Source: Oleiagrimonas sp. C23AA (GTDB lineage Bacteria; Pseudomonadota; Gammaproteobacteria; Xanthomonadales; Rhodanobacteraceae). Taken from it: a DNA stretch of 64,000 nucleotides. The stretch is from assembly GCF_011759385.1 (NCBI RefSeq), contig NZ_JAARLY010000001.1, positions 434,001-498,000 on the forward strand. The letters run 5' to 3'. The position numbers were made by a program, and so were the translations under genes. How positions within the stretch are numbered: the first letter of the stretch is position 1; each line of letters begins with the position of its first letter. Shown in pieces: positions 36,789-45,577 of the stretch. The notes beneath the pieces are model-generated. The model saw only the letters and a list, made by a program, of their open reading frames with translations. It had not been told where the DNA came from and searched no databases.

Positions 36789-39617
36789 ATGGATATCAGC
36801 TATGGAATGCGCCTGAAGGCGCTGGCGGCCGCCGTGAGCCTGGCCTGCATGTTGGGGTTGAGTGCCTGTGGCGGAGGCGGAGGAGGGAACTCCAATGTGC
36901 GCGTGGATACACCGCCACCACCGCCGCCACCCGATGGCGGTGGTGGTGGCGGCGGCAGCACAGACGAACAGCCACCCATCGATGCCCATCTGGCGTTGAC
37001 CGACACCTATGCCGCGCACGACGAAGGCTTCACCGGCCAGGGCGTGACCATCGGGGTCATCGATACCGGCGTCAACCGCCATCATCCGGCGCTGGATGGC
37101 CGTGTCATCGCCAATCTCAACTACGTCGACCCGGCCAGCAATGACCTGAGCGTGGACGATGTGGCCGGGCACGGTACCTGGGGCGCGCAGATCGCCGCCG
37201 GCACCTCGTTCGGGCAGTGGCCAGGCGGTATCGCACCTGGCGCCGACATCGTCTCGGCCCGCCTGATCAACGACACCGAGCCCAGCGACGACGGTTCCGG
37301 CCAGGGCAACCAGGTTTCCTCGCCCGATCCGTTGCCGCAGATCAATGCCGACCTGATCGACCAGGGCGTCAAGGTGATGAACAACTCCTGGGGCGGCCTG
37401 TACTGGGATCACAACGATGGCACCACGCAGCGCTTTGCCGCCGCCTACGATCCGTTCGTGAATCAGTGGGGCGGGCTGGTGGTGTTTGCCACCGGCAACG
37501 ACGGCAACGCCAATCCCTCCGATACCGCCGCATTGCCCAGCCTGGCGCCACAGCTGGAAAAGGGTTGGCTGGCGGTGGCGGCCATCGACGCCAATCATCC
37601 CGATCAGCTGGCCGACTATTCCAACGCCTGCGGCATCGCCATGGACTACTGCCTGGTGGCGCCGGGCAATGTCATCGCCACCGTCACCAACGATACCGTC
37701 GGCAATCCCAGCTATTACATCATTACCGGCACCTCGTTCGCGGCGCCGCAGGTGTCCGGTGCCGCCGCACTGGTGTGGCAGGCCTATCCCTACTTCAGCA
37801 ACGATCTGGTGCGCCAGACACTGCTGGGTACCGCCAAGGACCTGGGCGATCCGGGACCGGACGCCACCTTTGGTTATGGCCTGCTGGATGTCGGCAAGGC
37901 CGTGCACGGGCCGGCACGTTTCGACTGGGGTGATGTCAGCGTCAGCTTCGACACCGGCACCTCCACCTGGTCCAACGACATCAGCGGTGAGGGGGGCTTG
38001 ATCAAGGACGGTGGCGGCACGCTGGTGATGAGCGGCCGCAATACCTACGCCGGACGCACCCAGGTCACCGGCGGCACCTTGCAGGCCAGCCAGGGCATTG
38101 CGCATGGGGCCTTCATCGGCGCCAACGGCACGCTATCGGCCACGCCCTCGATAGGTGGCGGCCTGGACAACGAAGGCGTGCTGGTGGTCTCCGGTGGCGA
38201 CACCACCATTGGTGGCAACTATCTGCAGCAGATGAACGGCAGGCTGTCGGTGCAGCTGGGTTCGGTACTGAAGGTGGCCGGCAGCGCCACGCTGTCCGGT
38301 GGCGATTTGCACGTGATCGGCCAGGCTGATGGCTATGTCGGCACCGATCACCAGGACGTGCTTACCGCCAAGGCCGGCGTCAGTGGCCAGTTCGATGCGC
38401 TGACCTTCGCCAGTGGCGTGTTTGTCGACACCTCCATCCACTACGACAGCAACGATGTCTGGCTCGATACCCAGCGCGTGACCATTACCCAGGTGCAGGG
38501 CATGAGCTACACGGCGGCCTCGGCAGCCAGCGCGCAGCGCCTGGAAGGCGCCTTCAGCACGCTCGATGCCACCGGGGGCAGCCAGTCCGGCGCCGCGGCC
38601 GGTGACTTTGTCGCCGCCGCGGGAGCCATCGAACATACCGCCAGTTTGCAGGCGGCGCAGGCGACGCTGGAAAGCCTTTCCGGCCAGATGCACGCGGTCT
38701 CGGCGGCATTGGCGCTGGATGCCGTGGATGCCGCCGGGCGCAGCCTGGACCAGCACCTGATGGCGCGACTGGATCAGGGCTATCAGGCCGGTGCCGGCTT
38801 CTGGAACGCCAACCTCAGTGAAAGCGGCGCGATGGCGCAAAGCGGCTTCCAGCACGTGGGTTATCAGCTCGATGGCTGGCAGGCCGGTTCCGATCAATGG
38901 TTCAGCCGGCACTGGCTGGGCGGCTTCGTGATCGGGCAGAGCCACGGCCTGCAACGCGCCAGCGCCGGGCTGGACCGCAACCGCAGCCGTGCCACCCAGT
39001 TGCGCGGCTACCTCGGCTGGCGGCAAAGCCACTGGTACACGCAGAGCAGCCTCGGCACCGGGTACTACCGTCAGGACATCGACCGCCAGTTGCTGCTGGG
39101 CGGTGGCATGCTGCCGGTCGGCACGCTGCAGCACGGGCGTTACGCGGTGGCGCACCTTCAAAGCGGCTACGGCTTTGATGTGGCGCGGCTGCGCGTGACG
39201 CCGTTCGCCGAACTGCAGTACGTCAGCCTGAACCGTGATGGCTTTCGCGAGCAGGGCGGTGCGGGGTTTGGTCTCAAGGCGGGCGCGCAGCAACTGGAGC
39301 GCTGGCGCGGTGGTGTTGGCGTGCGGCTGGCGCGCCAGTGGCGGCAGGGGGCGTCACGCTGGCTGCGGCTGGGCATGACCGCGCGCTACCAGCAGGCGCT
39401 GGCCACGCATGGCGATGTGTTCGCGGCCAGCTATACCGGTCTGGATGCCTGGGCGCCGCTCACCGGCATCGGCCTGATGTGCCGCAACGTACGTCTGGGC
39501 TTGCAGGCCCAGGCTGCGCTCAGCTCACACTTGAGTCTGAGCATGGACTACGCCCATGCCTGGGCCGCACATCAGCAGTCGCGCACGCTGGATGCGCGTG
39601 TGCGCTGGACGTTCTGA
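36789..39617 (+). CDS. Subtilisin-type serine protease autotransporter lipoprotein
   Basis: 942 residues. Lipobox LSAC near residue 20, then poly-Gly and poly-Pro segments, an S8 protease domain with Asp92 (VIDTGVN), His128 (GHGTWGA) and Ser316 (GTSFAAPQVSG), an autotransporter beta-helix stretch (GGGTLVMSGRNTYAGRTQVTGGTLQ), and a C-terminal translocator barrel (about 660-942) ending RVRWTF. A lipidated passenger is the arrangement of Neisseria NalP and Bordetella SphB1, which process other surface proteins. Start ATG at 36789 is chosen for the lipobox; an upstream in-frame start would bury it. Target unknown. Confidence 0.92.
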   Translation: MDISYGMRLKALAAAVSLACMLGLSACGGGGGGNSNVRVDTPPPPPPPDGGGGGGGSTDEQPPIDAHLALTDTYAAHDEGFTGQGVTIGVIDTGVNRHHPALDGRVIANLNYVDPASNDLSVDDVAGHGTWGAQIAAGTSFGQWPGGIAPGADIVSARLINDTEPSDDGSGQGNQVSSPDPLPQINADLIDQGVKVMNNSWGGLYWDHNDGTTQRFAAAYDPFVNQWGGLVVFATGNDGNANPSDTAALPSLAPQLEKGWLAVAAIDANHPDQLADYSNACGIAMDYCLVAPGNVIATVTNDTVGNPSYYIITGTSFAAPQVSGAAALVWQAYPYFSNDLVRQTLLGTAKDLGDPGPDATFGYGLLDVGKAVHGPARFDWGDVSVSFDTGTSTWSNDISGEGGLIKDGGGTLVMSGRNTYAGRTQVTGGTLQASQGIAHGAFIGANGTLSATPSIGGGLDNEGVLVVSGGDTTIGGNYLQQMNGRLSVQLGSVLKVAGSATLSGGDLHVIGQADGYVGTDHQDVLTAKAGVSGQFDALTFASGVFVDTSIHYDSNDVWLDTQRVTITQVQGMSYTAASAASAQRLEGAFSTLDATGGSQSGAAAGDFVAAAGAIEHTASLQAAQATLESLSGQMHAVSAALALDAVDAAGRSLDQHLMARLDQGYQAGAGFWNANLSESGAMAQSGFQHVGYQLDGWQAGSDQWFSRHWLGGFVIGQSHGLQRASAGLDRNRSRATQLRGYLGWRQSHWYTQSSLGTGYYRQDIDRQLLLGGGMLPVGTLQHGRYAVAHLQSGYGFDVARLRVTPFAELQYVSLNRDGFREQGGAGFGLKAGAQQLERWRGGVGVRLARQWRQGASRWLRLGMTARYQQALATHGDVFAASYTGLDAWAPLTGIGLMCRNVRLGLQAQAALSSHLSLSMDYAHAWAAHQQSRTLDARVRWTF

Positions 39618-39702
39618 TCAGGTACGGCGTTGGGTGGCCTGCGGACACGGGTGATGTCTGCAGGTCGCCATGTCCCATTCCCGGCTCACCATTGCCGGCC
39701 TT

Positions 39703-40860
39703 TCAAGCCTTGCCGTGGAACAACTCGCGGCCAATCAGCATGCGGCGGATCTCATTGGTGCCGGCGCCGATCTCATACAGCTTGGCGTCGCGCAGCAGGC
39801 GACCGGTCGGGTACTCGTTGATGTAGCCGTTGCCACCCAGGGCCTGGATCGCCTCCAGCGCCACCTGCACCGCGTTCTGCGAGCAGTTGAGCAGGCACGA
39901 AGCCGGATCGATGCGCGAGCGCACATCGGCATCGAACTGCTGCGCCACCATGTAGGCGTAGGCGCGCGAGGACTGCAGCGCGGTATACATGTCGGCGATC
40001 TTGGCCTGCATCACGCCGAAGGTGCCGATGGGCGCATTGAACTGCTTGCGCTCGCGCACATAGGGCACGGTGATGTCGATGGCCGCCTGCATCAGGCCGA
40101 TCGGGCCGCCGGAAAGCACCAGGCGTTCGGTATCCAGGCCGCTCATCAGCACGCGCACGCCCTCGTTGACCTCGCCGACGATGTTTTCCTCGGGAATCTC
40201 GCAGTCCTCGAACACCAGCTCGCAGGTGTTGGAGCCGCGCATGCCCAGCTTGTCCAGCTTCTGCGCGGTGCGGAAGCCCTTCATGCCCTTTTCGACGATG
40301 AAGGCGGTCATGCAGCGGCTGCCCGCCTCGCGGCCGGCGGTGCGCATGTACACCAGCAACACATCGGCGTCGGGGCCGTTGGTGATCCACATCTTCGAGC
40401 CGTTGGCCACCCACACGCCGTCTTTCTTCTCGGCACGACAGCTCATCGAGCCGACCACGTCGGAACCGGCGCCGGGCTCGCTCATGGCCAGCGCACCCAC
40501 GTACTCGCCCGAGCACAGCTTGGGGATGTACTTGCGGCGCTGATCCTCGTTGCCGTTGTGGAAGATATTGTTCACGCACAGGTTGGAGTGCGCGCCGTAG
40601 GAAAGGCCCACCGAACCCGAGGCGCGGGAGATTTCCTCCATCGCCACCAGATGCGCCAGGTAGCCCAGCTCCGAGCCACCGTAGTCGCCGGGCACGGTGA
40701 TGCCGAGCAGGCCCATGTCGCCCAGCTTGGCCCACAGATCCTGCGGGAACACGTTCTCGCGGTCGATGCGATCGGCACGCGGGGCGATTTCCTTCTCGGC
40801 GAAGCCGTGCACGGCCTCGCGCAGCATGTCGATGTCGTCACCCAAAGAGAACGGACGCAT
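39703..40860 (-). CDS. liuA: Isovaleryl-CoA dehydrogenase
   Basis: 385-residue acyl-CoA dehydrogenase. FAD and acyl-CoA landmarks: [37 protein letters not shown], the arginine-loop [21 protein letters not shown], and the C-terminal [41 protein letters not shown]. The [10 protein letters not shown] ending and a long [13 protein letters not shown] stretch fit isovaleryl-CoA dehydrogenases, which make 3-methylcrotonyl-CoA, substrate of the carboxylase whose beta subunit is at 32640. Located between the autotransporter (convergent) and the FUSC gene. Confidence 0.9.
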   Translation of the reverse strand: MRPFSLGDDIDMLREAVHGFAEKEIAPRADRIDRENVFPQDLWAKLGDMGLLGITVPGDYGGSELGYLAHLVAMEEISRASGSVGLSYGAHSNLCVNNIFHNGNEDQRRKYIPKLCSGEYVGALAMSEPGAGSDVVGSMSCRAEKKDGVWVANGSKMWITNGPDADVLLVYMRTAGREAGSRCMTAFIVEKGMKGFRTAQKLDKLGMRGSNTCELVFEDCEIPEENIVGEVNEGVRVLMSGLDTERLVLSGGPIGLMQAAIDITVPYVRERKQFNAPIGTFGVMQAKIADMYTALQSSRAYAYMVAQQFDADVRSRIDPASCLLNCSQNAVQVALEAIQALGGNGYINEYPTGRLLRDAKLYEIGAGTNEIRRMLIGRELFHGKA

Positions 40861-41021
40861 GGCAACTTCCTTTCACGAACAAGGCTGGCCATGGTAGCCC
40901 AGCGCCGTACCGCGAGGCATGCCGCAGTGCGGCGTGCACCGCTGGCGTGTCGGTGGCAGGGCGCGCCGTTACGCGACTTGCGGCGAGCGGCCTGCGAGGC
41001 CTCGCACGGAAAATCGCGGGC

Positions 41022-43199
41022 TCAGTCGCGCCGTTGCGCCAGCGTGGCCGACAGCGCGGCCAGCGTCGGCAACTGGCTTTGCAGCAGGCGCATCTGCGCG
41101 GCGACCAGGCGATGCACTTCCTCGCCGGTATCCTGCTCGACCAGCATCGGGCCATCGTCGCCCAGCGGCGCCTGGCCGGGGGCCTCGCCGCGATGGGCGG
41201 GGTCGGGCAGGCCGCGCGTGCGCAGCGTGTGCGCCATGGTTTGCAACTGCTGGGCAATGGCCTCGCCGTTGTCGATCAGTGCTGCGTTCAAGCCATGATC
41301 GGGCAGGTTCTGGCGGTGCGCGCCCAGCGTGGAAAGGTGGCCGATCAGCTCCTGGCAGGCGGCCAGCAGGCGCAGGGCGCGTTCGGGCTCGATGCGCTGG
41401 CCGAACGGGTCGGCCAGGGCGCTGGTCAAATGCCCGCTGAGCGTGGCATCGGCGTTGTGCGCATCGCGACGCGCCACGCGGTAGGCAAGATCATCGCGCT
41501 TGCCGGTGGTGTATTGGGTCACGATCTGGCGCAGGTAGCGCGCATCGGCGTCCAGGGTTTCGGCAAACAGCAGGCGCAGCTCGCGCTCGCGCCAGTCCGG
41601 CAGCACCAGGAAGGTGGCCGCCACCGCCACCACGCCGCCCAGCACGGTATCCAGAAAGCGCGGCAGGATCAGGTCGAAACCGTTGCCAATCTGGTTGAAG
41701 GCCAGCAGCACGAACACCGTCACCGCCGCCGACGCCAGCAGGTACTGCCGATAGCGGGCGACGAAGAAAAGCACGCCCACGGCCACCGTCAGCGCCAGCT
41801 GCATGTGCTCGGCAGGAAACAGTTTCAGCAGCGCCCAGCCGGCCAGCAAGCCCGCCACCGTACCGGTCACGCGCTGGACCAGGCGGGTGCGCGTGGCGCC
41901 GAAATTGGGCTGGCACACCAGCATCACCGTCAGCAGGATCCAGTAGCCCTGGTCCGGATGCACCAGGCGCAGCAGCCCGTAGCCGGCGAGCATGGCCAGC
42001 CCCAGCCGCAGCGCGTGGCGAAAGCGCGTGGAGGTGGGCGTCATCTGCATGAATGTGCGACGCAGCACCTCGCGCGGGCCGCGCGGCGAGGGATTCTGCA
42101 GCGCGCGGTCGGCGGTTTCGGCCGAGGCCTTCTCGGCGCCCTGGATGGCCGAGTTCAGGCGTGTCAGGTTCTGGCCCAGACGTTGCAGCGCCAGGCGCAG
42201 ATCATGCGGCGCCTCGGCGTGCGTGTAGCTGAGCTGCGCCAGCGCTTCGCGAAGGTCGGCAATTGCCGCTTCGGCATGGCCGCTGTCGTGATAGTCGGCG
42301 CCCACGCGTACGGCCTCGGCGCGGTCGCGGCAGCTGGCGGCCAGCTGCTGCATGGCGCGCTGGCAGCGGAACATCACATCGCTGTGGAAGAATGCCTGCG
42401 CCAGGGTCTGGTACGGATAGTGCGACGAGCTGGCGCGCTCGTGGATATCCTGCGCCGCCAGATACAGCTGCAACGCGCGTTCCAGCGAGGCGCGCGGGCG
42501 GCGCCGGTCCAGGCGATCGATCAGCACCAGCCGGCAGCTGTTCAAGGCATCGACCACGGCGGCGTTTTGCTGCGCCAGCTCGGCGCGACGCTCGGCCACC
42601 GGCAGATCGCGCAGCGGCTCGAACAGTTGCGCCTTGGCCTGCATGTAGCCGGCCAGCGCATCGTACACGCGGCCCAGCGCCAGGCGCACCGGGTGCTGCA
42701 CGAACAGCGCGCTCCAGGCAATGGCCAGCACGCCGTACCAGGCCGCGCCGGCGACCAGCAGCAACGGCTCGCGCCAGATCGGGTTTTGCGCCGCGCCGTG
42801 CTGGTCCATGCCGATCATGGTGTACACGGCCAGCAGCAGGGTGGCATTGGTGATGGTGGCATAGCGCGAGCTGGCCGCGCCCAGCATCACCAGCGCAAAG
42901 CTGCCCACGGCCAATACCAGTGCGAACAGCCAGTGCAGGTTGAACAGCAGCTCCACCGCGAACGCCGCCACGGTAAAGCACACCAGCGTGCCGACCAGGG
43001 CGGCAAGGCGCTGCTTCCAGCCATCGTCGGTTTCGGCCAGCGCCGCGGCGATCACGCCCAGTTGCAGCGCGATCATCACGTGCGGCTGATTGCCGGTGAC
43101 CAGCATCACGCTGCCCATCGCCAGCAGCACGCGCAGGCTGTCGGCAAAACGCTCGGGCGCGCTCAGGCGGCGCAGGCTCTGCATCAGGCGGGCAAACAC
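41022..43199 (-). CDS. FUSC/YccS-like inner-membrane protein
   Basis: 725 residues with two blocks of about five to six membrane helices (about 25-150 and 385-520), each followed by a helical cytoplasmic domain: the duplicated layout of the FUSC family (E. coli YccS/YhfK, and the aromatic acid exporter AaeB). LLTVMLVCQPNFGATRTRLVQRVTGTVAGLLAGW is the conserved core (GTxxG motif). Substrate unknown. It starts at 43199 and probably forms a single-gene unit. Confidence 0.88.
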   Translation of the reverse strand: MFARLMQSLRRLSAPERFADSLRVLLAMGSVMLVTGNQPHVMIALQLGVIAAALAETDDGWKQRLAALVGTLVCFTVAAFAVELLFNLHWLFALVLAVGSFALVMLGAASSRYATITNATLLLAVYTMIGMDQHGAAQNPIWREPLLLVAGAAWYGVLAIAWSALFVQHPVRLALGRVYDALAGYMQAKAQLFEPLRDLPVAERRAELAQQNAAVVDALNSCRLVLIDRLDRRRPRASLERALQLYLAAQDIHERASSSHYPYQTLAQAFFHSDVMFRCQRAMQQLAASCRDRAEAVRVGADYHDSGHAEAAIADLREALAQLSYTHAEAPHDLRLALQRLGQNLTRLNSAIQGAEKASAETADRALQNPSPRGPREVLRRTFMQMTPTSTRFRHALRLGLAMLAGYGLLRLVHPDQGYWILLTVMLVCQPNFGATRTRLVQRVTGTVAGLLAGWALLKLFPAEHMQLALTVAVGVLFFVARYRQYLLASAAVTVFVLLAFNQIGNGFDLILPRFLDTVLGGVVAVAATFLVLPDWRERELRLLFAETLDADARYLRQIVTQYTTGKRDDLAYRVARRDAHNADATLSGHLTSALADPFGQRIEPERALRLLAACQELIGHLSTLGAHRQNLPDHGLNAALIDNGEAIAQQLQTMAHTLRTRGLPDPAHRGEAPGQAPLGDDGPMLVEQDTGEEVHRLVAAQMRLLQSQLPTLAALSATLAQRRD

Positions 43200-43327
43200 C
43201 GGCGGTGGGCTCCTTGCGGCAGAAAATCAGGGCAAGCCCCAAGGGTAACCAAAAGCGCGCCCGGTCGGAGAGCGCCGCGTTGGCATGGCTGCCATGCCCG
43301 GCTCCTTGGCCAGCGCGCCCTGAAAAC

Positions 43328-43367
43328 AAGAACGCCGCCGCATCAGGTGATGATGCGACGGCGTCTT
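43328..43367 (-). terminator. Hairpin after leucine dehydrogenase
   Basis: AAGAACGCCGCCGCATC (43328-43344) and GATGCGACGGCGTCTT (43352-43367), with one mismatch and a seven-base loop. T-rich sequence on the minus strand beyond the stem is short (CTTGTTTTC), so termination is likely but not certain. Confidence 0.65.
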
Positions 43368-43414
43368 GAAGGACCGCCGGTGCTCAGGCGGCCGGGTAGG
43401 GCAGTGTGTCGCGC

Positions 43415-44518
43415 TTACTGACCGCGCATGCGGCCCTGGAAGCGCGGGGCATTGTTGCCCATGTGCGGCAGCTTGATCTTGCCGATGGCGGCGATGCGCT
43501 CTTCGGCCATGCGATCGGCGGCCAGGTAGGTCGGGATGTTGTCGCGCTCGGAGATTTCGAAGATGCGACCGACGTTGTGGTAGATGGTGCGCATCATGCG
43601 CATGGCGCGCTCGCGGTTGTAGCCGTCGATTTCCAGCGACACATTCATCACGCCACCGGCGTTGACCGCGTAATCGGGGGCGTAGACCACGCCGCGCTTC
43701 TTCAGCTCGTCGCCAATCTCGTCGGTGGCCAGCTGGTTGTTGGCCGCGCCGCAGATCACCTTGGCCTTGATGCGGTCGATGGTCTGCTCGTTGACGGTGC
43801 CGCCCAGCGCGCACGGGCTGTACACGTCGGCGTCCACGTCGTAGATGTCATCCAGGCCCACGGCCTCGCAGCCCAGCTCGTCGACGCAGCGCTGCACCAG
43901 CTCCTGGTTGATGTCGGTGACAAACACCTTGGCGCCCTGTTCGCGCAGCAGCTTGATGAACTCGAAGCCGACATGGCCGCAGCCCTGCACGGCAAAGCTG
44001 TACTTGCCCACGTCCTCGTTGCCGTGCTTGTGCTGCAGCGCGGCCATCAGACCCTGCAGGGTGCCGTAGGCGGTAAACGGCGACGGGTCGCCCGAGCCGC
44101 CATGCACCTGGTGCACGCCGGTGACAAATTCGGTTTCGCGGAACACCCACTCCATGTCGTTGACATCAATGCCGACGTCCTCGGCGGTGATATAGCGGCC
44201 ATTGAGCGAGTTGACGAAGCGACCGAAGGCACGGAACAGCGCCTCGGACTTGTCCTTGGACGGATCGCCGATGATCACGGCCTTGCCGCCGCCCAGGTTC
44301 AGGCCGGCCACGGCGTTCTTGTAGGTCATGCCGCGGGACAGGCGCAGCACGTCGTTCACCGCTTCCTGCTCGGTCTTGTACGGCCACATGCGCAGGCCGC
44401 CCAGCGCCGGACCCAGCACCGTGTTGTGCACGGCAATGATGGCCTTCAGGCCGGCATCCTTGTTGTGGCAGAAGACGACTTCTTCGTGACCGGTTTTGGC
44501 GATGGTTTCAAAGATCAT
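43415..44518 (-). CDS. Leucine/phenylalanine/valine dehydrogenase (Glu/Leu/Phe/Val family)
   Basis: 367 residues. Catalytic Lys is in the GPALGGLRMWPY and NAVAGLNLGGGKAVI segments; the NAD-binding GCGHVGF motif follows, and VICGAANNQLA marks the C-terminal substrate part. The length and GGGKAVIIGDP pattern fit leucine dehydrogenase (about 365 residues). It deaminates branched-chain amino acids to 2-oxo acids, feeding the leucine and valine enzymes nearby. The start at 44518 avoids a short upstream extension. Confidence 0.9.
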   Translation of the reverse strand: MIFETIAKTGHEEVVFCHNKDAGLKAIIAVHNTVLGPALGGLRMWPYKTEQEAVNDVLRLSRGMTYKNAVAGLNLGGGKAVIIGDPSKDKSEALFRAFGRFVNSLNGRYITAEDVGIDVNDMEWVFRETEFVTGVHQVHGGSGDPSPFTAYGTLQGLMAALQHKHGNEDVGKYSFAVQGCGHVGFEFIKLLREQGAKVFVTDINQELVQRCVDELGCEAVGLDDIYDVDADVYSPCALGGTVNEQTIDRIKAKVICGAANNQLATDEIGDELKKRGVVYAPDYAVNAGGVMNVSLEIDGYNRERAMRMMRTIYHNVGRIFEISERDNIPTYLAADRMAEERIAAIGKIKLPHMGNNAPRFQGRMRGQ

Positions 44519-44818
44519 CGGAACACACACTCCGTCAATGAGGGCCCACATGGGGATGCGGACCGCTTAAGTATTCGTACCCGGAATCGCACGAATTCCA
44601 ACATGCAACTTGTTGATTGTAATCAAAAACAAACCGCTTGGCGAAAGGCCGAAGCGGTGTTTTGGCGGCGCGTAGTGTAGCCCTTCCGGGCGTTAAGCGA
44701 CAGTTTTTCGCGCCGACCGGCCGCGCGGGGCATTCATCTACGCACCGTGGCCGGTTCGTGCGGCTCACATGCAAAGGCCGCCGATGGACGGCGGCCTTTG
44801 TCGGCTGGAGTGTGGCCC

Positions 44819-45361
44819 TCAATGGCCGTCGTGGTGCCAGTCGCGGTGGCGGTCATGGTCGCGGTCGTGGCGGCGATCATGGCGCTCCACGCGGCGCACC
44901 ACGTGGCGGTCGTGACGCGCTTCATGACGTTCGCCGCGACGGTATCCGCGCTCGTAGCCATGGTGGTACACCCGGCGCGAGTAATCGTGGTCGTAATCAC
45001 GATGGTGGTAGCGATAGTGGCGGTAGTAGACCGGCGCGCGGCCGTGGTGCCAGTAGCTGCGATGGAACACCCAGTGGCGGCCTACGTGCTCCCAGCGCGG
45101 CGCCACGTACACGTAACCGGCGCGACGCGGATACCAGCGCCCGGTGATCCACACGTAGCGAAAGCCGTTCCAGTGCCAGTAGCCGCGGGTCCAGACAAAA
45201 CCCGCCCGGGGCGAGGGGATGCGCTCCCAGCGCGGCGGTGGCGGCGGCGTGCCGACCGATATGCTCACATAGCTTGAAGCGTGCGCCTCGGGCATGTGCG
45301 CCACGGTGCCCAGGCCCAGCGCAAGGCCGCCAAGCAGGGCGAATTTTCCAAACATCGTCAT
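44819..45361 (-). CDS. Exported His/Arg-rich protein with WxxGxW repeats
   Basis: 180 residues: signal peptide (LLGGLALGLGTVAHMPEAHA), then two WxxGxW repeats (WTRGYW, WITGRW) with surrounding aromatic and Pro residues, and a C-terminal tail made almost wholly of His, Arg, Tyr and Asp (HHRDYDHDYSRRVYHHGYERGY...). Such YXWGXW/WXXGXW proteins are small periplasmic proteins of unknown role; the tail could bind metal ions, which is inference. Start ATG at 45361 has GGAG seven bases upstream. Divergent from icmF. Confidence 0.75.
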   Translation of the reverse strand: MTMFGKFALLGGLALGLGTVAHMPEAHASSYVSISVGTPPPPPRWERIPSPRAGFVWTRGYWHWNGFRYVWITGRWYPRRAGYVYVAPRWEHVGRHWVFHRSYWHHGRAPVYYRHYRYHHRDYDHDYSRRVYHHGYERGYRRGERHEARHDRHVVRRVERHDRRHDRDHDRHRDWHHDGH

Positions 45362-45577
45362 GGCATGTCTCCGTCATCTGCGGCGTCAACCGCAGGCCAT
45401 ATAACGTGGGGTGTACGCGCCCCGTTGACTTGAACGTCGGTGATGTTCAGGCAATGGCGGGCAACGTGATGACGCCGACACCCGTCAGCCGCATTTTCGC
45501 CGCGCTGCACAACGGCTTGTCACCCGCCAGCCGATACAATGGCGGGCCCAGTACTAGGCTTCATGTCCGGAGTTCAT

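Noticed and set aside
40947-43421. 824-codon plus-strand frame opposite the FUSC gene
   Set aside because: Gln/Arg/His-rich shadow of a transmembrane protein; the minus-strand reading has clear helices and family motifs.
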